The notes under the pieces are model-generated. The model did not search any database. It was not told the origin of the DNA and worked only from the letters and a program-made list of their open reading frames with translations. Source: Chrysomallon squamiferum (taxonomy: Eukaryota; Mollusca; Gastropoda; Neomphalida; Peltospiridae). Taken from it: a stretch of 64,000 bases of DNA. A program made the position numbers and the translations under genes. The stretch spans positions 29,675,164-29,739,163 of the forward strand of contig CM022679.1 in the NCBI GenBank assembly GCA_012295275.1, written 5' to 3'. This document shows, piece after piece, positions 62,479 through 64,000 of this stretch. Position 1 is the first letter of the stretch; each line of letters opens with the position of its first letter.

Positions 62479-63618
62479 CATGTTGTTATTTAATCTGTAA
62501 TGATATAGATGTTGTTCACTTTCCTATCTGTCATTATAAAATATTTTTGAAAAATCTCTAGTTTTGATAAAAATAAACATACCCATAACATCAGGTTTCT
62601 TTTCTTTTTTTTGTCTTATTCTTTTTTTTTTTTTTTTTTTGATATATTATGTTTAATATCTAATAATATTCGTACAACTTCCCCCCAAAAAGCTTAACCA
62701 ATAACAACAACAACAACAACAAAACTAATTTTATCATGAATCACAAAGCAGTTGTTGATTAACAGAAGTGTGTGTTAAAAACTGGTGATTATAAAACAAA
62801 GTAAATCCCTGTAATTAAAAACAAGCCCATTGTTTGTGAAAATGGGAAAATGTTATGAGCTCCTTCAGGCTCTGCAGTAATTAAAAACACACAGAAAGTA
62901 TCAGAGGCTGTTAGAATACAACACTGTTTACAAAGGTGTTTTCAAAACAGTTTAGTTTGACTGCTCATAACAATACAGATGAAGCCAGAGTTTATTTCAA
63001 ATAGAGCACAAGTCTAAATGTATTGTTTATATACTTGTTAGTGGTTGTTTCCCAACCAAAACATTTATCTGTTCCAAAAGTGGCCCTCATTTAGTCTAGA
63101 GCTGGTGTCATCTGGGCAAGATGAGGACTACCTTGGGGCCAGATAAATGTGCTAGCTGGGTTCTGTCTCGTACCACAAACTTTACCAATAATAAAGTATG
63201 TCACTAGTCGCAGAATTCCATTATCACTCAGTCTGTACTTTAAAAAAGTTTTGTTTAGTAATTAATATCATGGAAAAAAGAAGTGTCTGAGTCTATCCTC
63301 ATTACACTGTTATGCAGTTAACAAACTTTATTATCAACAAAGATTGGTTTCAGGATTTATTCAGTTGGATGATTACCAAATCATTTTAATGTTAGTTGTA
63401 ATCAAAAACACACCAAAGACATTTTTTCCCCCCTTTTTGTAGTACTTTGGCTTACAAGTGCAGTCATAACAGTACAGTTTGGTTAGTAAAGTGGTGTTTG
63501 TTCATAACAGTACATCTGGGTGCCTGGGTATCCCTTTCAAAGAATTAACTTCTGTTTTGTTTACTCTGTTGCAAATGAAACCACTTTAAATAACAGTGTT
63601 ATTTTTCTCTTTTTTCAG

Positions 63619-63684
63619 CACTGAAAAGAAAGTTGATGCTTCGCAGATCCGTAAATGAATTAGTAGACAGAGGAATTTATCCAC
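63619..63684 (+). CDS. RPEL gene exon 3, first RPEL motif
   Basis: Bounded by TTTTTTCAG and the donor GTAAGT; 66 nt, phase 1 at both ends. With the T left by exon 2 it reads S, then LKRKLMLRRSVNELVDRGIY and P. This is an RPEL motif: the RR, then EL, then RGI positions form the actin-contacting helix-turn-helix. The exon ends one base into the next codon, so a second Pro, as in MRTF (GIxPP), is possible. The downstream RPEL2 is outside the window. Confidence 0.88.
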
Positions 63685-64000
63685 GTAAGTATGCGTTTGA
63701 TCTCTGTACTAAAAATTACTGTACTAGACTTATAGCTGAGTATACTTTGCATTTTCACAATATTTTAATTTAAAATTTCAAGATATAAAAAACAAAACAA
63801 TTGCTCTGTTTGAAATGATTGTAATAAAGACACAAAAAGGCTATCATCCTGTAAATATATTTGTTTCAATTAATTTAAAATTTCTGAAGATATTAATAAA
63901 AAAAATTAAAAATTGTTTAAAATTATTTTAATACATATATCTGGTTGGTCACCGTAATTGTGTATTTTGTCTTGTGTATTTATTCCCTTAAGTATTGATT
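63685..64000 (+). other. Start of next RPEL gene intron
   Basis: AT-rich sequence after the strong GTAAGT donor, with no further exon before the window ends. Confidence 0.7.

Larger units (their letters stand above)
53237..63618 (+). other. 10.4-kb intron of RPEL gene
   Basis: Non-coding. Contains a ~75-bp degenerate array (54125-54425), TG/GA microsatellites (54999-55042), a T-rich block (55720-55880), a TG-rich ~110-bp array (56800-57080), A/T-only stretches (58220-58330), poly-T with CTT repeats (60330-60620) and (TG)n (62438-62477). No gene was seen on either strand. Confidence 0.55.

Overview
This is a eukaryotic (metazoan) window: very AT-rich, dense in microsatellites and minisatellites, with short coding exons bounded by GT-AG introns. 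The two genes that can be read are animal signalling genes. Repeat style, long introns and a possible tRNA-derived SINE would suit a mollusc or another lophotrochozoan, but the sequence does not fix the species. No operon, CRISPR array, rRNA or tRNA gene was found.

Region 1 (1-6803, minus strand) holds a nearly complete gene for a PDK1-type (3-phosphoinositide-dependent kinase 1) AGC kinase. Ten coding exons join in consistent phase from an ATG at 6803 to a TGA at 1099 and predict 330 residues. The glycine loop, catalytic Lys, alpha-C Glu, HRD, DFG and activation-loop Ser are all present. Two things are odd. The hinge/alpha-D segment is 22 residues shorter than in human PDK1, exactly where a roughly 95-bp tandem duplication copies an exon start and its splice acceptor. 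The reading frame also stops before any PH domain, at the edge of a 60-bp minisatellite.

Region 2 (6804-8520) separates this gene from plus-strand material. It contains a palindromic CRE (TGACGTCA) and a possible first exon, and may act as a bidirectional promoter.

Region 3 (8520-29100, plus strand) contains a chain of three weak but phase-consistent candidate exons (9700-9759, 12655-12681, 22675-22820), a textbook recursive-splice site at 20091/20092, and a decayed 1.2-kb pogo/Tigger-type DNA transposon with terminal inverted repeats. The rest is intron-like AT-rich DNA and tandem repeats.

Region 4 (about 29100-64000, plus strand) holds the 5' part of an RPEL-motif gene, most likely a myocardin-related transcription factor (MRTF/MKL). 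The start exon at 29567-29603, an exon at 52982-53236 and the RPEL exon at 63619-63684 join in frame across introns of 23.4 kb and 10.4 kb; the gene continues beyond the window. These introns hold only repeats and a few low-repeat islands.

PDK1 acts in PI3K/AKT signalling, and MRTF senses G-actin through RPEL motifs and co-activates SRF. Nothing here shows that the two genes work together. I found no clearly new biological system. The best leads are the altered PDK1-like kinase, the unusual Cys-containing MRTF N-terminus and the recursive splice site.
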